DNA of 61,020 nt from the NCBI GenBank assembly GCA_012932865.1, contig SAXG01000111.1, forward strand, positions 1 through 61,020, in the 5' to 3' direction. The first letter of the stretch is position 1. Each line of letters opens with the position of its first letter. The notes under the pieces are model-generated. The model ran no database searches and was not told the origin of the DNA. It worked only from the letters and a program-made list of their open reading frames with translations. This DNA comes from Amylostereum areolatum (Eukaryota; Basidiomycota; Agaricomycetes; Russulales; Stereaceae). Made by a program: the position numbers and the translations under genes. Positions 37,801-48,605 of the stretch are shown piece after piece.

Positions 37801-38667
37801 GAACTGACGGGCCTCTCTTTTGAGCTTTGGCGGGGATATTTGCAGTACGTCTCCAGCCGCTGCTCCTTTGCCCCCTCCCCCCTCCCTCGTATCCCTCGTA
37901 TCAAACATCTTTTGCCAGGTAGGTCCGCCCAGCTGTCAACAGGATGCCCGTGAATGTTTCAGGCATGCAGGCAACTTCTACTATGCTCGTACACGGTACA
38001 CTGTTTGTCCCCTGCTCTTGTCGGTTGCGTTACAAGCTTACCACCTGAGCAGATATGAGGATCATGTGGATAGTTGGTCCGCCGAGTTTCTGCCTGAATG
38101 GGATTACCGAAGGCTGTCGCAGGTGACCGAGGACCCGCTGAACTACAAGAGGCTAGAGGCTGCTTTGAAGAACCTCACAAAGGTCCCCGACAGGGCGGCG
38201 GCGGCGCCAAACCACGCGCTCCGGCGCATCGGTCCGGCGTAAATAGAACCAAACACGCGAGATTTTGCGACGCACAAGTCCCTTCCGAGTCCCTTCACGC
38301 TTCAACGTCCAACGCTCTTCCAGGCTCCTCCGCTGCACGTTCCGTCTTTCCGCCTTCTTACCTGTGCTCGATCTCACTTTTGTGCGTCGAGCGCGGGTTT
38401 ACTCAGATGCAGGACGAGAGCGATGACGAAGACAAAGATGAAGCACCAACCATTCTCGTCGACAACAACCATCCGCGCGTGGTCGAGGAGGACAAGGTCC
38501 TCGTCATTCCCGAGGACGTCGAGCTCCCCGATACCCAGCCCCCTTCTGGCCCGAAGTACCCGCCCGGCGTCTCTTCCCCGTGCCCGCGACAGCCCTCGGG
38601 TTCCCACACCGCGCCCCTGCCCGCTCATCCAGCCGCACCAACAGCAATACCAGACGCCCCGCCGTGA
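37801..38667 (+). pseudogene. coding fragment split by a repeat element
   Basis: Upstream of the element, frames at 37820-38206 encode coding-like sequence (RYEDHVDSWSAEFLPEWDY, then RRLSQVTEDPLNYKRLEAAL). Downstream, 38407-38667 continues with an acidic stretch (DESDDEDKDEAPTILV, VLVIPEDVELP) and a Pro-rich tail to a stop. The two parts are in different frames and separated by the 190 bp element. The first part vaguely recalls the last helix of a RhoGEF (DH) domain, but this is weak. No start is found. I infer an interrupted gene. Confidence 0.4.
38213..38400. mobile_element. GACGCAC inverted-repeat element, copy 2
   Basis: The right end 38368-38390 is GATCTCACTTTTGTGCGTC; a degraded left end GCGACGCACAAGTC lies near 38267. 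About 190 bp, including GAACCAAACACG, CCCTTCACGCTTCAACG and CGTTCCGTCTTTCCGCC, match the copy at 45498-45690 in opposite orientation. Confidence 0.8.
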
Positions 38668-39561
38668 CATGGTGCGACAGTAGTCTTACTCGCTATCGCC
38701 GTCTGCCGTCTGACACGGCATGTCTCCGGGTTCACTGCTACGCCGTAGCGCAGATATTACCCGCCTTTCCCGTTCACTATAACGCTTCGCCCTTTTACAT
38801 GACAATCCACGGTAGTCACCTATACGACAGTTGGTCCATGACGAGCCTTCAAACATCTTCTTGCAGCGGTCGCGGAACTCATTTTTGACCATCTCCTCTT
38901 CATTGGCCAGATGAGGGGAAAGCGTCCTTCTCTTGTGGAGATGTCACGGCGGACAACAATCCTGATTCGGGGTTGAGCGGAACTTGTATGAAGGCGGAGA
39001 ATAGGGGCGTCTGGCCAAGGTAAGGGCGCGAGTAACTCATGAGGAACGTGGTTCTCTCCCGATTCTCCTGTTGCATATCCAGCCTTACGATCTCTATCGC
39101 TGGCACTATATCTTATTACTCTACTGCTCCTTAAACCCCTCCCCGTGTCTTCAGACCTACAACTTTGAACGCAGTGAGCTCGTGCATGCGATTCAACGTC
39201 CGATCCCGTTATGCGCACATGTGGCGGGTGGAAGGGACTCTGATCAGGAATGTGTACGAAAATGGTACAAAAAGGTGACCCCGATCCCCAGCGCGTACGG
39301 GAAGTAGGCCAAATTGTGCGTACGAAATGGCCCAAAATCGCCGATTTAGGATCGGAGTTGCAACCGCATACGCCGGGGGCCTCGTGTATATTATCTATCT
39401 ATCTATCCATCTATCACCGGTCAGCGCCACTGGGGAAACATGATATATAAATGCCATCCACTTCACCGTGCACGGTTTGTCTCTGCTCTCTCCACCATCT
39501 TGCGACAGCTTTCACCACTGCTAGCAACACAAGACGTCACCTCGACGTGGGCAAAGCAACA
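38668..39561. other. intergenic with eroded frames and a (TATC)n tract
   Basis: Minus frames over 38690-39106 look coding in places (PYLGQTPLFSAFIQVPL, FRDRCKKMFEGSSW) but shift frame and have no start. A tetranucleotide (TATC) microsatellite lies at 39392-39415. The final 100 bases are the 5' flank of the next gene. Confidence 0.4.
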
Positions 39562-40759
39562 ATGGCAAGCGCATGCAAAGACGAAGACACAATTATCATG
39601 CATTATGGAAACGAGGTACCTTTCCTGGTCGTCCGCAGTAAGGAATACAAGGTGAGTTTCTTTCCACCGTGTATTCCGCTGATTGAGCGAAAAAAAACTT
39701 GTCATGCGGCCCTCAGGATATTATTGCATCCGTTCGTCGCAACATTCACAAGACTGAGGTGCAGAAGGCACACGACGACGACATCCAGATTACCGCCTAT
39801 CACCCCAAGTATCCCGATAAACGTGTCCAAGTTACAAAGGAAGTTTGGCCTACCTTCCAAAACTTCTTGGAGGAATTCACTGTGGGCATTCGTGCGTATT
39901 CACTGCTTTCACGGGGCATCACGACTAATCGATCAACACAGGGCCTTCTGGACGAGAACATGACACCGAGAAAGATGATAAAAATGACAATAAAGACGAG
40001 GACCGGAGCGAGGACGAAGTACCGGGAGAGGACAAAGACGGAAGTGAGGACAAAAATGCTAATAGCCGAGGTTTGTCCAAGAAACGCGAATGGCCCCAGA
40101 GACAATCGGACGACGGCATGCGACGTCTGAGCAAGAAGTTCCGCCCCAGCCGCAACGCGCTCCCCCCAATGACAGAACCAAAGGTACGTCCTCACAATGA
40201 CATATGTTCACACATCTAGAATGCAACAACACAGACCGAACCCGGGGACTTTTCGGTCTCCGTCAGAATCGACAGAGAGTCTGACGCCGTCCATAACGTA
40301 AATGACCATCACTCATTTTGTTACTCCATCACCTGACACCAACTCACATATCAGAAGTACTCAGGCTTTCCGACGTTCGCCCAGCACCAAGAGATAGAGA
40401 GGGAATGGATCCAAACTCACACGCACGTTCACTGGCTCGTTCCACCACCGGAAGCAGTCAAAGACATCCGCAAGTACATATCGGGCGACAGCAGTGTCGT
40501 CATCGACAGTGCAGTGCACCGATGGCTGCGAGACCGGAGGTGTTTCGACAGCGATGGAAAGCCTAGATGCTTGATACTGCCCTCCTTGGGCAAGGACCTG
40601 TATCGCGCTATGGTCATAGCTCACAAGGGACACAGCGGGAAAGATAAAACATGGAGGCGTCTCGAAGCCCATTGTCTTGGCCCATCCCGCTCGTTCGTGT
40701 ACTTGTGGCACGACACGTGCCCGACTTGTCATCAAATTTCAAGCAGTGAGACCGATTAG
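39562..40759 (+). CDS. protein with integrase-type HHCC zinc-binding domain
   Basis: Exons 39562-39651, 39717-39891, 39942-40183, 40235-40297 and 40355-40759 give 324 residues with clean GT-AG introns. Residues 1-90 (IIMHYGNEVPFLVVRSKEYK, then SVRRNIHKTEV) look like a small alpha/beta, perhaps ubiquitin-like, fold. An acidic Asp/Glu/Lys segment and a basic patch (LSKKFRPSRN) follow. The C-terminus has VVIDSAVHRWLRDRRCF and then AHKGHSGKDKTWRRLEAHCL to CPTCHQ, which fits the H-x3-H-...-C-x2-C zinc module that precedes the catalytic core in retroviral and LTR integrases. The catalytic DDE core, reverse transcriptase and LTRs are absent and the protein ends 9 residues after CHQ. It looks like a host gene that has kept only this nucleic-acid or protein-binding module. 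Function unknown. Confidence 0.75.
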
Positions 40760-41510
40760 GTATGTACAATCTATACGCATCATGATATGTTGCGACTGAC
40801 TCGAGAACAGACTCGCCCGGCTGCGTACCCGTAAATATTGTTGTCGCTCGCGTCTCGTTCTCTCTTCAGGGAGGGAAAGAGGAAGCAAGGCAGTTTCGCC
40901 CTTGGGGCAACTTCCACCGTATACTAAATGTAACCATGAATGAAAGTGTTGGTACACTCAAAAAGTTCACTCATGACGATGGGGTAAGTTAGTAGTAAGT
41001 ATTCGCATTCCGAAGTTCGTGGATCGCATCTCGGGCCCTTGGCAAGACACGACTATAATGTCAACGCGAGCAACCCAACACTGCTTCATCCCAGCCACAA
41101 TCGCCGTGCTTGACGCATGCATGTCTCCGGCCGCTCGAGATATGCACATCATCAGAAGCCGCACAGTTCCACCCGCGCAGTGCAAGTTAGAACAGTGATT
41201 ATTTTCACGAGTTATCACCCCGTGATTATAAACATCAATACGAGCCATTGGCCCAGCCCGATTGTGAGAGTAGTACCAGCAATACAAAGACCGCCAAAAC
41301 ACGTGTGGTAACCAATGAGTGAGAGTTATAGTAAGCGAGCGCATCGAAAGGGTATCGTGCAGCCAACAACCATCGTGAGTTCGTATTTGCCCTTAAAGTG
41401 CACGCCACATGCCGACGCTCACCCCGCCATGATGCCGACTCCTCCCTCCTCCCCCAACGACTTCTGGCAAAGTCAATCACTGCTCCCTCGGTGCGTCTCT
41501 CCCCCATTTC
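40760..41510. other. intergenic, no gene seen
   Basis: Only short frames on both strands and no consistent splice chain. Confidence 0.5.
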
Positions 41511-41917
41511 TCATACGGATTCGGCCAACCCTCTTCCACGGGCACATCCGGCATCGCCCATTTGAAGAATAGCTCGATGCTGACCCTCGTTGAGCTCGTC
41601 CTCGTCCGCACGGCTCACCTCCACGCGCTGCCGGTGCCCCAGCGCCACCGTCGACTCGTACTTCTCAACGTCCTTCTGGGCCGGACCCGCTTTATCTTCG
41701 TACATCTTCAGACATTGATCGACGTACCTGCGTGGGACTGGTGAGCGTGAAGAGAAGAAGAAGTAGGAGGGCGGAAGACGCACTGTTGGTGCTCCTCTTC
41801 TTCCTGGGAAACGACCGGTTCGACCCACGAAGTGCTCTCCATGCCCACGCAGCCTTTCGTCGAACGCGCCTTGGTCGACACTACAGGCTTGAAAAGGTCC
41901 CTGGGTTTCCAGCGAGC
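41511..41917 (-). CDS. hypothetical protein, 3' exons
   Basis: Two exons, 41784-41917 and 41511-41727, joined by a 56 bp GT-AG intron, stay open in phase. They encode RWKPRDLFKPVVSTKARSTK, a short linker, SQEEEEHQQYVDQCLKMYED and a charged helical segment. Further exons must lie upstream; one possibility (PDEQHAQAAW) sits near 42010-42045, but the chain cannot be completed to an ATG. No family recognised. It may be a fragment, as its neighbour upstream is a decayed transporter. Confidence 0.4.
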
Positions 41918-42045
41918 CTATGCGGTTGAAACGGACACTGGTTCACGTCCCTCAGCGTCTTCCTCCGCGTCGCGGTCAGTATCATGTCCCCTTAGAAGAC
42001 AGAGAAAGAAACGCACCCAGGCAGCTTGAGCGTGTTGTTCATCGG

Positions 42046-42890
42046 GTAGCACCCGTACTAGTAGCAGCAGTTACTTTTGGTCATTGGGAAGGGCACCCGC
42101 CTGTAGCAAGGTCACCGGGTCAAAAGAGATCGGGAATGTCCCCCGCCCGCTCACGTCCCCGCCCGCACGAGTCCCCGCTTGCAACGTCGCGGCCTCCACG
42201 CGAACGTTCTCCTACGCAGGCCCACGCCCCCGCTCGCGACACCGCCGTGACGCCAACCTCCCCGCCCGCGCGGGGTCCGACACCTGCGCGACAAGAGGAT
42301 GAAGGACGCCTGGGAGGTCCAGGCGCGCGTCGCCCGCCGTGCACAAGGCCTCCAACCTCCCGCACGCGCGGAGTCCGGAACCTGCGTGAGCGAACGGTAA
42401 TACACCGACCAGAACCCGGCGGAGAACTCGACAAAGCACTGGATGCCCTCACGGCACGCGTCGAGGACATACGCTGATTCGAGGTGGTCCTTCCGGCACC
42501 AGTCACGGCATCCGCCTCGCGATGGCGGGTGGCCCGTTGGGTCGGCTCGGATGCCGAGGGATAGGTCGATCGCAGTTTGCTTGTCCGAATCTGTGAATGG
42601 GATGTTAGGAGGAAAAAGAGCTGAGAAAGAAGAGCGAGAGGGCACCTCCTCGTTCACGCCACGCTTCAGACATCGCGCACCGGCACAATGACGCGACCTG
42701 CGTGCAATCAGCGTAATGTAGAGATAACGCGCCCTAGCACCGTTTGTTCTGAAAGAAGTCGTTATACGCTCGAAGCAGTGAAGAGGAAGGAACGCACTGG
42801 CTTGGTCAACACGTCCGTGCATGAGAAGAAGCACCCAATGCACGCGCACCATGACTGTCTCCTGTTCCTCTCGAACGGTCAGTTTCTGCG
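42046..42890. other. GC-rich stretch with a Cys-containing frame
   Basis: A minus frame at about 42440-42640 reads IPFTDSDKQTAIDLSLGIRA, then CRDWCRKDHLESAYVLDACR, so coding is likely, but start and exons are unclear. Within 42254-42388 a 36 bp word (AACCTCCC-CGCGCG-GTCCG-ACCTGCG) occurs twice, 99 bp apart, imperfectly. Frames are open on both strands because of GC content. Confidence 0.35.
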
Positions 42891-44010
42891 GACGAAAATC
42901 AGTTCGCGGGCGGTCACGCAGGAGGTTGAGAGTTAGAGTGTAGGTCTGATAACCTAGTAGAGATATATTGCGGTCAGCGTGGATAAGAAGCTTTGGCAGT
43001 GGGGTAAGATACCATAGAGCGTGAAGTACATGTTCGCGACAGGTCTTCCGGGAACCATTACACCGCCGATCATCTAAGGGTCGCGTCAGTAAAAGTCCCG
43101 AATTGCATTGGCGAAAACGTATACCTGAACGAGGAATTGGATGCTAGGTTGGTAGCCGACCGTGCAGTAGAGAGTACCGACACGCGTGATCACTGTGAGT
43201 TTTCGTTCGACGCAGGAGGTAAAGACAGAGGCTTACAGGGCGACAATGAAGGCACATCTGCGCAAAGCCGTCGTCAGCGCGATACAGCGTAAAGGGACCA
43301 AGGAAGACGCACCAGGGCAGACCGGACGACGTGGCGTAAAGCATGCCTAAGCCCAAGGCAAAGCAGACCACGAAAATGATCATGTACCACCAGTTTGCCA
43401 CCTCAGGGTAGACCTTCATCTTCTGATAGTGCACGTCCTGTAACTCCTTGGTCTGCATGGTCCGAGACGATGTCCGAGACGTCCCGACCGTACCACAGGG
43501 CGAAGTGCGTGATAGCAGCTAAGTGGATGGTTCCAGGTGAGAGTTAGATCGCAATGTCTATGGGCGAAATTGCGTACCTCCGATGTACATGGTCCGACTG
43601 ACCTTGTACAGCATTTGCGACGCGGCATACCACGATAGATCCTATCAAACAACGTTAAGCTTTTAAAAATAATAAAAACCTCTTAGGAGATCGTACCTGT
43701 ACGGAACACCTACGCAGCCCATGTTGGATAGACGAGGTAGTCACGCACGAGACCTATTGAACCCGTCGTATACGCTCCGTGAGGACGGGAGTGTGGAGGC
43801 ACTCACCAGCTAGGTCGTATCCAATCAACTGAGACGAGATGAGCCTGAGGGAAAAGATCAGTGTGAGACTTGAGCCAATGTCAAGTCAAAGGTCGAGATA
43901 CATACGTGAAAAATACCCACAGCCGCGTTGGGCTTCGTATTGTAATAAAGATCTTGAGCAGCGAAAACGGAAGTGGCAATGGAGCTGTCCGAAGAAGTTG
44001 CCTAATGATG
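42890..44010 (-). pseudogene. OPT-family oligopeptide transporter relic
   Basis: Minus-strand pieces occur in the correct N-to-C order: SVFAAQDLYYNTKPNAAVG, SSQLIGYDLA, GLVRDYLVYPTWAA (stop follows), SRTMYIGAAITHFALWYGRD, LQDVHYQKMKVYPEVANWWY with the helix FVVCFALGLGMLYATS, RVGTLYCTVGYQPSIQFLVQ, GGVMVPGRPVANMYFTLYG, and LTLNLLRD. These match oligopeptide transporters of the plasma membrane. The N-terminal third and about 130 residues in the middle (before SRTMYIG) are missing, the frame shifts before MQTKELQD near 43460, and there is a stop after PTWAA near 43715. It is not functional. Confidence 0.75.
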
Positions 44011-44075
44011 GCGTCAACAAGATCCGCCATAACTCAACTTGACAAAGCACTGACCGACATGATACTAAAGGAGGT

Positions 44076-45205
44076 GTCAAGGTCGGTCACTATGATTCCT
44101 GGACGACGACGACGGGAAGAGTGGGTGGTGCTGGTCGACGGCAACGGGAGGGGAGGGTGGCTCACGGTCTTTCGAAGGCTCGTACACGGCGAAGTGCACA
44201 TATGTATTTCGGGAAGTTCTTCGATTGAGGATGCTTAGGGTTACAGGGATAGATGCGGTGGAAGTGACGTATTCGGGATCGGGTGCGTCGTGGAGAGACA
44301 GTAGGTCGTCGAGCTCCGTAGGCGCATCGGAAGGTTGAGTTGTGGTTGAAAGTAAGTCGTACATTGCCGAGTTGGATGGCGGTGTGAGGGAAAGAACGCT
44401 CTCGAGAGCGGTAGATCGGCGTTGTTTTCGCGCAGAAGCGGGTTGTGAGTGGAAGGGGTGTGGAACAGCGGGGTGTAAGAGTCGGGTCCGTCTGGGGAGG
44501 GTGAATGCGGCCGCTTTGAAGGGACGACATTTTGAACCATGGATGGAGGTGGACTGCTTGTGTCCAAGCTGCCATTTGTATGGGCGGGAGAGAATGCCAT
44601 CAAGCGGAGGCACCCATCCGCAGCAACATTGCCCTGCTGTCGCAATGCAGACCTGGGAACGCCAGCAACATCATCTGGCTCTGGCTCTGTACAGCCCTGT
44701 AAGCACTGGTAGTCCACGCGAGAGGTCACATATGGACGCACCTGCCACTCGTTTCTTCGCCTGAGTCCGCCGACGCTTTGATGCCAGTTCAAAGCGTGCC
44801 TCCGCTCGGCGCGCGCATCCGGTCAAACTCACGGTTCAACCGCTTCACCTCGTTGAACAGCGCGAGACCGTGCTCCTCCAAGAGCTCCCGGCGTTCCATC
44901 ACCGCGGCCAAGGTCTCACGATCATGGATCGCATTGTACAATGTGCTCTTTGGATGGACCGACGTTCGTGACCGTGTTTCCGGCGGGCGCGGCGTGACGC
45001 GGGCCCAGGAGCAGGGAGCGGGAGCAGGGTGGGGAAGGGGGCAGCGAGGGGGACGAAAGTGGCGAGGAAGGACGGTGCAACTTGAAGCTGCCGCCTGCAT
45101 GGACGCTGCTAGACGCACTGCCCGAACGCGACGGAGAGCATGGCGTAGACGGGTCACATGTTCGACCTGCGGCTGTTCGCACCTTCGGGGGAGGCGCATG
45201 GGCAC
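44076..45205 (-). other. coding-like region with coiled coil, structure unresolved
   Basis: Minus frames contain a convincing helix (TLYNAIHDRETLAAVMERRE, then LALFNEVKRLNREFDRMRA) ending at 44789. Further down are Ser/Pro-rich frames (KRPHSPSPDGPDSYTPLF; SVLSLTPPSNSAMYDLLS) that lie in different phases. A GTGCGT...ACAG intron near 44700-44740 could join parts, but I could not build one consistent model. It may be a real gene with more introns or a decayed one. Confidence 0.35.
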
Positions 45206-45497
45206 GTCGGCGGGATGAGCAGTGGACGTTGGCAGGTCTTGCTACGCGAACGGATTATTTTGTATCCTAATCTTCGGGTATATTTGGTGCATATAGTCCA
45301 TGAGGTCTGTTGGATGCCACCAATGTTGACCAGTCGTGGAGAGATGTCCTACACACCCAAGTGCCGTCGACTTGCTCTTCCGGATCGGCCGTAAGAGGCG
45401 AGCAAGGTAAAATGCAAGGCCTTCTCTTCGACCAGGGAGAGCATGACGAAGCGTTTCAGTGCCACGGTCAAGAGACATGAAAAGCGTATCAATGCGT

Positions 45498-45690
45498 AAA
45501 CCAGCGCTCGACGCACAGAAGTGAGATTGAGCATAGGTAAGAAGGCGGAAAGACGGAACGTGCAGGGGAGGAGCCTAGAGGAGCATTGAATGTTGAACGT
45601 TGAAGCGTGAAGCATGAAGCGTGAAGGGACTTGCAAAAGCTCACGTGTTTGGTTCTGTTTATGCCACCGACGCGCTGGAGCGCGTGGCTT
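45498..45690. mobile_element. GACGCAC inverted-repeat element, copy 3
   Basis: The left end 45508-45530 reads TCGACGCACAGAAGTGAGAT. The following 160 bp are the reverse complement of the copy at 38213-38400, with an extra short repeat (GAAGCGTGAAGCATGAAGCG) inside. The same pair of flank words (GGTTCTGTTTATG) closes it. Confidence 0.8.
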
Positions 45691-46308
45691 CGCGCCGCCA
45701 CACGTATACGCGCGTTGCTTGCACGTTGCAGTGGTTAGTTAGTCTTGTTAGTCCGGGAGGTTTGGCTCGTCGCAAAGGCGTTGTAAGGATTGACTTACAT
45801 AGAGGGTCCGCGCAGTCCCTATCCAAGCACTAAGAAGCAAAAAAACTGCGAAGGAAAGAACTCAGGAAAGTCATCGCGCGGTCTCAACCACTGGACGCAG
45901 GGGCGCGAGAATGAGAAGATACAGTTAGCTATAGGTATGTATCGCGCGCGATGTGAGGAAGAGCCAGGGAAATCTCGGGCGGCCTCATTATGTAATCATT
46001 GCGCATCCGGAAGGTACTAAGTAGAAAACGTTCTTCCACGGCCTGACGCGGACCTTGTTCCAGGTTCGGCGGGCGGGAGTCCGGACAAACCATGTGAGAA
46101 CGGCTTCGCGTGGACGACAAGGCCATTGGAGCAGTCAAGAACGTCGTCGCATCTGCTCAGTGTCCCACACCGGAGGAGCTAGAGTATGCTGCTGGGGACG
46201 AGGACGAAGGGATGAAAAGGTGAATTTCTTGATATTGAGCGAACTAATGGCTTGTACAGAAGAAAAAACAATTCTCAACGCTTTCTCGCAATCGTTGCAT
46301 CTATGACA
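45691..46308. other. intergenic, nothing assigned
   Basis: 3' flank of the minus-strand F-box-like gene; short frames only. Confidence 0.5.
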
Positions 46309-47787
46309 TTACAACCCGCTGAAGGGCCACATCCACCACCACCCACCCGAATAGTCGGGGGTGCCCACCTCTACGTAATCCCATCGCGTTACCCACCCCC
46401 ACGGGGAGACCACTCCACGAAAGCACACCCGTTCGACACCATCTTGCAGCATCGTAATAGTGCCATCACGAAGGTTGCAGAGTCCGGTGGCAAACACGCT
46501 ATCCTGCGATCCGACCTCCTTGACCAAAAATGTGAGCATGGTGGGAGTAACAGAGTCGGTGACAACCACAACGTGTAAGTAGCCAATTGCCCCCTGCGCG
46601 CCACCCATGATGAAGCCATGCCATTCAACGGAAAATCCCGCGCCCCCGTCGATCAACAATTGCAGTGGCGTGTACACAACGCTATCGCGACTCCCAGCCT
46701 TGTAGACGTGATCTGCCCACTCAGCTTCCTTACCGAAGCAACATGCTTCTATGGGCCGAAGGTTGCAGATGGGGTCCCGTTTGTCGCCGACTCCACATTC
46801 GTCTTCGTCAACGCAAACCCAGCGTAGATAAAACCGCATGAAAACTTGGGCTACGAAGCACAATGAAAACTGTCGCGAAACCTCAGCGGGAGATGCCACT
46901 CCTGGCCCTACGAGAGGAATGGCCTTCGCCATGTAGCTCCGGTTGAGCAAAGCAATCCCTGTGGTGTCCGACCATGAGAAAAAAGACAGCCGTTCGTCCA
47001 GCTCGGCACAGTCGGCTGTATATTTGCGTAAGCTGATGAACATACCGGAGAGTACGGCACGTCTCCTACCTCGAGTGAACGTCGCGGCAAGGGTGAGTGC
47101 GAACCGTTCCAAGCGGAGGGCATTGCAGACGTCGAAATTCTCAAAGCGCGGTTCTGCGAAGAGTATTACTGCCCGAATTGTGAGACGCCAAATGTCCCGA
47201 TGGGCCGCTTGAAGCAGGCAGGAAATATTTTGGGGAGCTAGGAGGGTGGACATCAGGGGAGATCCAGAAGCAAAGTATGCGATATACGTACAATACAAAA
47301 ATTGAGAGGGTTGTAGCTCTTGTGCCATGGCGTCCATCCAGGAGAACATGATGGCGGAGTCGAATACAATAGCCTCATTTCCAAGCGTTACGCTGAAGGA
47401 TAATGGACACTGCTCCCATACGGCCGGGTCGTGCCCAGGAAGTGGATAGCCTTGATCGGTGTGCGCGACAACGAGGGGCGAAGGTGTGGAGTCTTCCGGG
47501 GGAGGATTGAAGTTGTATTTCAAAGCTTGAGCAAGAAGTCGCTCTATGCGAGCGTAGCGAAGGCTGACTCCTTTCCAGTACGAAAGCGGGGAGAACGAAT
47601 CAAGGGGTGGGTCACGTCTGGTCCGAACGTCCCAGCCTGCGTTGATAGCGCGCTGCTTGTGGAGGAAACTGAATTCCATAATTTTGAGTGTATGTTTGCT
47701 GGTGAGGGAGAGTGCGCCTATGTCGTTGTTGGTCACCATGTAGAGGGCGACTTCTTGAACAAGCTCGGGTGCGATTGAAAGCAGCAT
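46309..47787 (-). CDS. F-box-like protein, RGIVSPWG family member A (intronless)
   Basis: A single exon of 492 residues. The start at 47787 (MLLSIAPELVQEVALYMVT) is chosen over an ATG 66 bp upstream because it aligns with the starts of two paralogues and because the upstream ATG overlaps a TATA-like element. Residues 1-35 resemble a degenerate F-box (ELVQEVALY..NNDIGALSLTSK). The body is predicted alpha/beta and ends with RGVVSPWGWV and a GGWWWMWPF tail. The paralogues are at 50090 and 58853 on plus. The lack of introns, while the other two have introns, suggests intron loss or retrocopying. The function is unknown; an SCF role would be inference from the weak F-box. Confidence 0.75.
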   Translation of the reverse strand: MLLSIAPELVQEVALYMVTNNDIGALSLTSKHTLKIMEFSFLHKQRAINAGWDVRTRRDPPLDSFSPLSYWKGVSLRYARIERLLAQALKYNFNPPPEDSTPSPLVVAHTDQGYPLPGHDPAVWEQCPLSFSVTLGNEAIVFDSAIMFSWMDAMAQELQPSQFLYCTYIAYFASGSPLMSTLLAPQNISCLLQAAHRDIWRLTIRAVILFAEPRFENFDVCNALRLERFALTLAATFTRGRRRAVLSGMFISLRKYTADCAELDERLSFFSWSDTTGIALLNRSYMAKAIPLVGPGVASPAEVSRQFSLCFVAQVFMRFYLRWVCVDEDECGVGDKRDPICNLRPIEACCFGKEAEWADHVYKAGSRDSVVYTPLQLLIDGGAGFSVEWHGFIMGGAQGAIGYLHVVVVTDSVTPTMLTFLVKEVGSQDSVFATGLCNLRDGTITMLQDGVERVCFRGVVSPWGWVTRWDYVEVGTPDYSGGWWWMWPFSGL

Positions 47788-47841
47788 CTGAGACGAGTCA
47801 ACCTGTTTGCGAGACCAACTCGGAGACGAAGAGAGAGGGTT

Positions 47842-47850
47842 GTATAAATA
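47842..47850 (-). promoter_or_regulatory. TATA-like element of F-box-like gene A
   Basis: TATTTATAC on minus lies about 55-60 bases before the ATG at 47787, a normal spacing, and overlaps the codons after the alternative ATG at 47853. Confidence 0.5.
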
Positions 47851-48420
47851 CATGTCACCGTTCCTAGCCCATAAAGCAAGCAGCGGCTTTTACCGTCGCA
47901 AATGCCTACATACAATGAGCCGCTTGACTCGCCGTCAAGATGCCTGATGCAAGCTATTGGCAACGGGATTGCTCGGGCAGAACGTTGTAAAGACGCTAAT
48001 CGACCCATCATGCATCAATGCATCATCCTTTACCGATGCGTATCAGACGCCTTTGAAATTACGATGAAAGAAAGGGTGGATACACATGAAAGACTTTGGG
48101 TTAGGCACTGAAAATGTTGATCATGCAGGGCGTTACTAACAAAGTGCCGCGCCCAGACCTTGTACCCGGAGGGAACATCTAGATCCAGAAATGAGGAAGA
48201 ACAGGATAGCTTCTCCAGCTCCATGACCGCTCGGGCACGCTACCCTTGCGGCGCTTGCCATAGCCGACGCATGTACCAACCGCAGCGGCGCGCGACATTG
48301 TGCGGCGATCATATATAGTTGCTATAGCATGTGGCGCCTTAAAGCGCTGCAATGTGCAAGCTTAAGTCGTTAAAGTTTTCGATGAGAGATTTGTGCTGGA
48401 AGAAGAACAGAGCCAGCTTT

Positions 48421-48605
48421 CAACGCACAAAAGTGAGGTCAAAAGGCGAGCGGAACATGCATTGCTGAGCCTGCGCAAGCTGCAAAATGTGTCGCATGAG
48501 CATGTGCATTTTGGCAATGTCACGTGCTGAGCACTGTGACTTGACTGTGACTTACCTCCTATCCCAAGCCCCTTCAGCGTTCTCGATCTCACTTTTGTGC
48601 GTCGA
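48421..48605. mobile_element. GACGCAC inverted-repeat element, copy 4
   Basis: The left end 48421-48440 is AACGCACAAAAGTGAGGTC; the right end 48583-48605 is GATCTCACTTTTGTGCGTC. 185 bp, non-coding; the interior contains GCATGAGCATGTGCAT-like palindromic words. Confidence 0.8.

Noticed and set aside
41920..42477. 185-codon plus frame rich in Arg and Pro
   Set aside because: GC-rich chance frame; no ATG-supported domain and it overlaps better minus-strand coding signal.
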